From CAMLFJ01 sp040902305 (GTDB lineage: Bacteria; Methylomirabilota; Methylomirabilia; Rokubacteriales; CSP1-6), in contig JBBDXN010000101.1 in the NCBI GenBank assembly GCA_040902305.1, positions 1-21,744 on the forward strand: a stretch of DNA of 21,744 nt, in the 5' to 3' direction. Position 1 is the stretch's first letter. Each line of letters opens with the position of its first letter. Below the pieces are notes generated by a model. The model was not told where the DNA came from. It ran no database searches and saw only the letters and a program-made list of their open reading frames with translations. Below, in pieces: positions 20,335-21,744 of this stretch. A program made the translations under genes and the position numbers.

Positions 20335-21302
20335 ACATGGTGAAGGCGCTCAACCTGGCGCTCCTTCAGGAGATGGAGCGCGATCCGGACGTGCTCGTCA
20401 TCGGCGAGGACGTGGGGGTGGATGGCGGGGTCTTCCGGGTCACCGAGGACCTCCACCGCAAGTTCGGCGGCAACCGCGTGATGGACAGCCCGCTCGCCGA
20501 GGCCGGCATCATCGGCGCGTCGGTGGGCATGGCCCTCTACGGGCTCAAGCCGGTATGCGAGATCCAGTTCTCCGGCTTCGCCTTCCAGTGCTTCCACCAG
20601 ATCGAGAACCACGTCGCCCGGTACCGGATGCGCACCCAGGGCCGTTTCGGCTGCCAGATGGTGGTGCGCATGCCCTACGGCGGCGGGGTGCGGGCGCTCG
20701 AGCATCACTCGGAGAGCGAGGAGCAGTTCTACGCTCACATCCCCGGGCTCAAGATGGTGATCCCGTCGGGCCCGCGCAATGCCCGGGCCCTGCTGGCCGC
20801 GGCCATCCGCGACCCCGACCCGGTGATCTTCTTCGAGGCCAAGGCCCTCTACCACGCGGCCAAGGAGGAGGTCCCGGACGAGATCGAGACGATGGCGCTC
20901 GGCCGCGCCCACGTGGACCGGACCGGCAAGGATCTCACGGTGGTCGCCTACGGCGCCATGCTCCGCGTGGTCCGCGAGGCGGCCGACCGGCTCCATGAGG
21001 AGGACGGCGTGCAAGTCGAGATCGTGGACCTGCTCACGATCTCGCCGCTCGATCGCGAGACCCTGGCCGCCTCGGTGCGCAAGACCGGGCGCGCCGTCGT
21101 CGTTCACGAGGCGCCGAAGAGCTTCGGCCCCGGCGCCGAGATCGCCACCAGCATCATGGAGGGTGCCTTCCTCTCGCTCGAGGCTCCGATCCGGCGCGTC
21201 ACCGCCCACGACGTCCCCTTCGTGGGCTTCGCCCGCGAGCGAGCGAATCTCCCCGACCTCCCCCGCGTCGTCGACGCCTGCCGCGAAACCCTCGCGTTCT
21301 GA
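20322..21302 (+). CDS. pdhB: Pyruvate dehydrogenase E1 component, beta subunit
   Basis: 326 aa from GTG (20322). Hallmarks: NMVKALNLALLQEMERDPDVLVIGEDVGVDGGVFRVTEDLHRKFG at the start, DSPLAEAGIIGASVGMALYGLKPVCEIQFSGF, MPYGGGVRALEHHSESEEQFYAHIPGLKMVIPSGP, and the C-terminal transketolase-type domain with VDLLTISPLDRETL and VHEAPKSFGPGAEIA. The GTG gives MAKLNMVKALN and a 13-bp overlap with pdhA; an ATG five codons later (20337) is an alternative without overlap. It forms the alpha2beta2 E1 with the upstream product and is followed after 66 bp by the E2 gene. Confidence 0.94.
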   Translation: MAKLNMVKALNLALLQEMERDPDVLVIGEDVGVDGGVFRVTEDLHRKFGGNRVMDSPLAEAGIIGASVGMALYGLKPVCEIQFSGFAFQCFHQIENHVARYRMRTQGRFGCQMVVRMPYGGGVRALEHHSESEEQFYAHIPGLKMVIPSGPRNARALLAAAIRDPDPVIFFEAKALYHAAKEEVPDEIETMALGRAHVDRTGKDLTVVAYGAMLRVVREAADRLHEEDGVQVEIVDLLTISPLDRETLAASVRKTGRAVVVHEAPKSFGPGAEIATSIMEGAFLSLEAPIRRVTAHDVPFVGFARERANLPDLPRVVDACRETLAF

Positions 21303-21368
21303 TGCAGGGCGAGGTGAGCCAAAGGCGAGCCGAGCGGATACGAGAATCGAACAGAACGGATAACATAA

Positions 21369-21744
21369 ATGCCGCGGATATTTAACCTCCCTGACCTCGG
21401 AGAAGGCTTGACTGAAGCCGAGATCGTCGCCGTCCTCGTGCGGGAGGGCGATGTGATCCGGGAGGACGCGCCGCTCCTCGAGGTGGAGACGGACAAGGCC
21501 CAGGTCGAGATCCCGTCGCCCATGGGCGGGCGCGTGGAGAAGATCCACGTGCAGCCCGGCCAGACCGTCAAGGTCGGCGCGCCGCTCGTGTCGTTCTCCG
21601 ATGCCGCCGCTCCGGCGCGCGGCGCCGATGGGGCGAAGACCGCGGGCGCGGCGGCTGCCACCCGGAGCGCGCCGACCGCCCCCGGTCCCGCGCCGGCCCC
21701 GGCCGCGGGCGGCCCGGTCGCCGCAACCCCCCCCACCCGCCCCC
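21369..21744 (+). CDS. pdhC: Lipoyl-domain dihydrolipoamide acyltransferase (E2), partial
   Basis: The first 125 codons are in the window; the rest is cut by the right edge. Residues 1-77 are a biotinyl/lipoyl domain: MPRIFNLPDLGEGLTEAEIVAVLVREGD, the lipoylation motif ETDKAQVEIPSP with K43 as modified lysine, and GRVEKIHVQPGQTVKVGAPLVSF. From about residue 80 the chain is an Ala/Pro/Gly-rich mobile linker, as found between lipoyl and subunit-binding domains. Only one lipoyl domain is visible. The catalytic acyltransferase domain is not in view, so E2 identity rests on the domain plus its place after the E1 alpha and beta genes. The ribosome binding site is weak (GGATAA). Confidence 0.9.
   Translation, partial: MPRIFNLPDLGEGLTEAEIVAVLVREGDVIREDAPLLEVETDKAQVEIPSPMGGRVEKIHVQPGQTVKVGAPLVSFSDAAAPARGADGAKTAGAAAATRSAPTAPGPAPAPAAGGPVAATPPTRP

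Noticed and set aside
1..21744. CRISPR array, transposon, prophage or tRNA/rRNA gene
   Set aside because: No regularly spaced repeats, transposase or integrase frames, terminal repeats or recognisable RNA gene sequence were found.

Overview
The window is GC-rich bacterial chromosome (roughly two-thirds G+C by eye) with tightly packed genes and one 10-base N gap (17016-17025), so it is probably a metagenome scaffold. No rRNA, tRNA, CRISPR array, transposase or phage gene was seen. Gene content (Pup, UGA-coded selenocysteine, an iscR-iscS-iscU cluster, a moxR/VWA operon) suggests a deep-branching non-actinobacterial lineage such as Rokubacteria/Methylomirabilota; that placement is an inference with low confidence.

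Layout. 1-2128 (minus): Rrf2/IscR regulator, IscS and IscU (cut by the left edge), behind a promoter carrying two tandem IscR-type dyads. The IscS lacks the PLP-binding lysine. 2193-3191 (minus): GalT-like nucleotidyltransferase whose catalytic HxH reads HPY. 3268-3713 (minus): type IV pilin-like protein with a good sigma-54 site. 3818-4063 (plus): an 81-residue glutaredoxin interrupted by an in-frame UGA exactly where the first active-site cysteine belongs, read here as selenocysteine (U16-G-P-C19). 4070-13282 (minus): five-gene operon of MoxR ATPase, membrane protein, DUF58, a 1465-residue triple-VWA membrane protein and a TPR lipoprotein-like/exported protein. 13437-14483 (minus): glycosyltransferase. 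14622-14885 (plus): small anti-sigma-like zinc finger. 14986-17014 (minus): LysR regulator followed by selD, which itself carries an in-frame UGA (Sec25) and therefore has a longer N-terminus than its open frame shows. 17143-19145 (minus): thrB, dcd, pup (C-terminal GGQ), fmdB-type zinc ribbon. 19201-21744 (plus): pyruvate dehydrogenase E1 alpha, E1 beta and the start of lipoyl E2, divergent from thrB across a near-symmetric palindrome.

How it fits together. The strongest story is selenium: a LysR of the type linked to selenium metabolism, a selenoprotein SelD, and a selenoprotein glutaredoxin, all hidden or shortened in a standard stop-codon reading. Both UGA codons are followed by a stem-loop whose centre lies about 24 nt downstream, the expected geometry of bacterial SECIS elements. 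A second theme is active-site loss in otherwise intact enzymes (IscS K-to-M and H-to-Q; GalT-like H-to-Y). A third is promoter style: several genes have a -10 box exactly 7 nt before the start codon, indicating leaderless transcripts.
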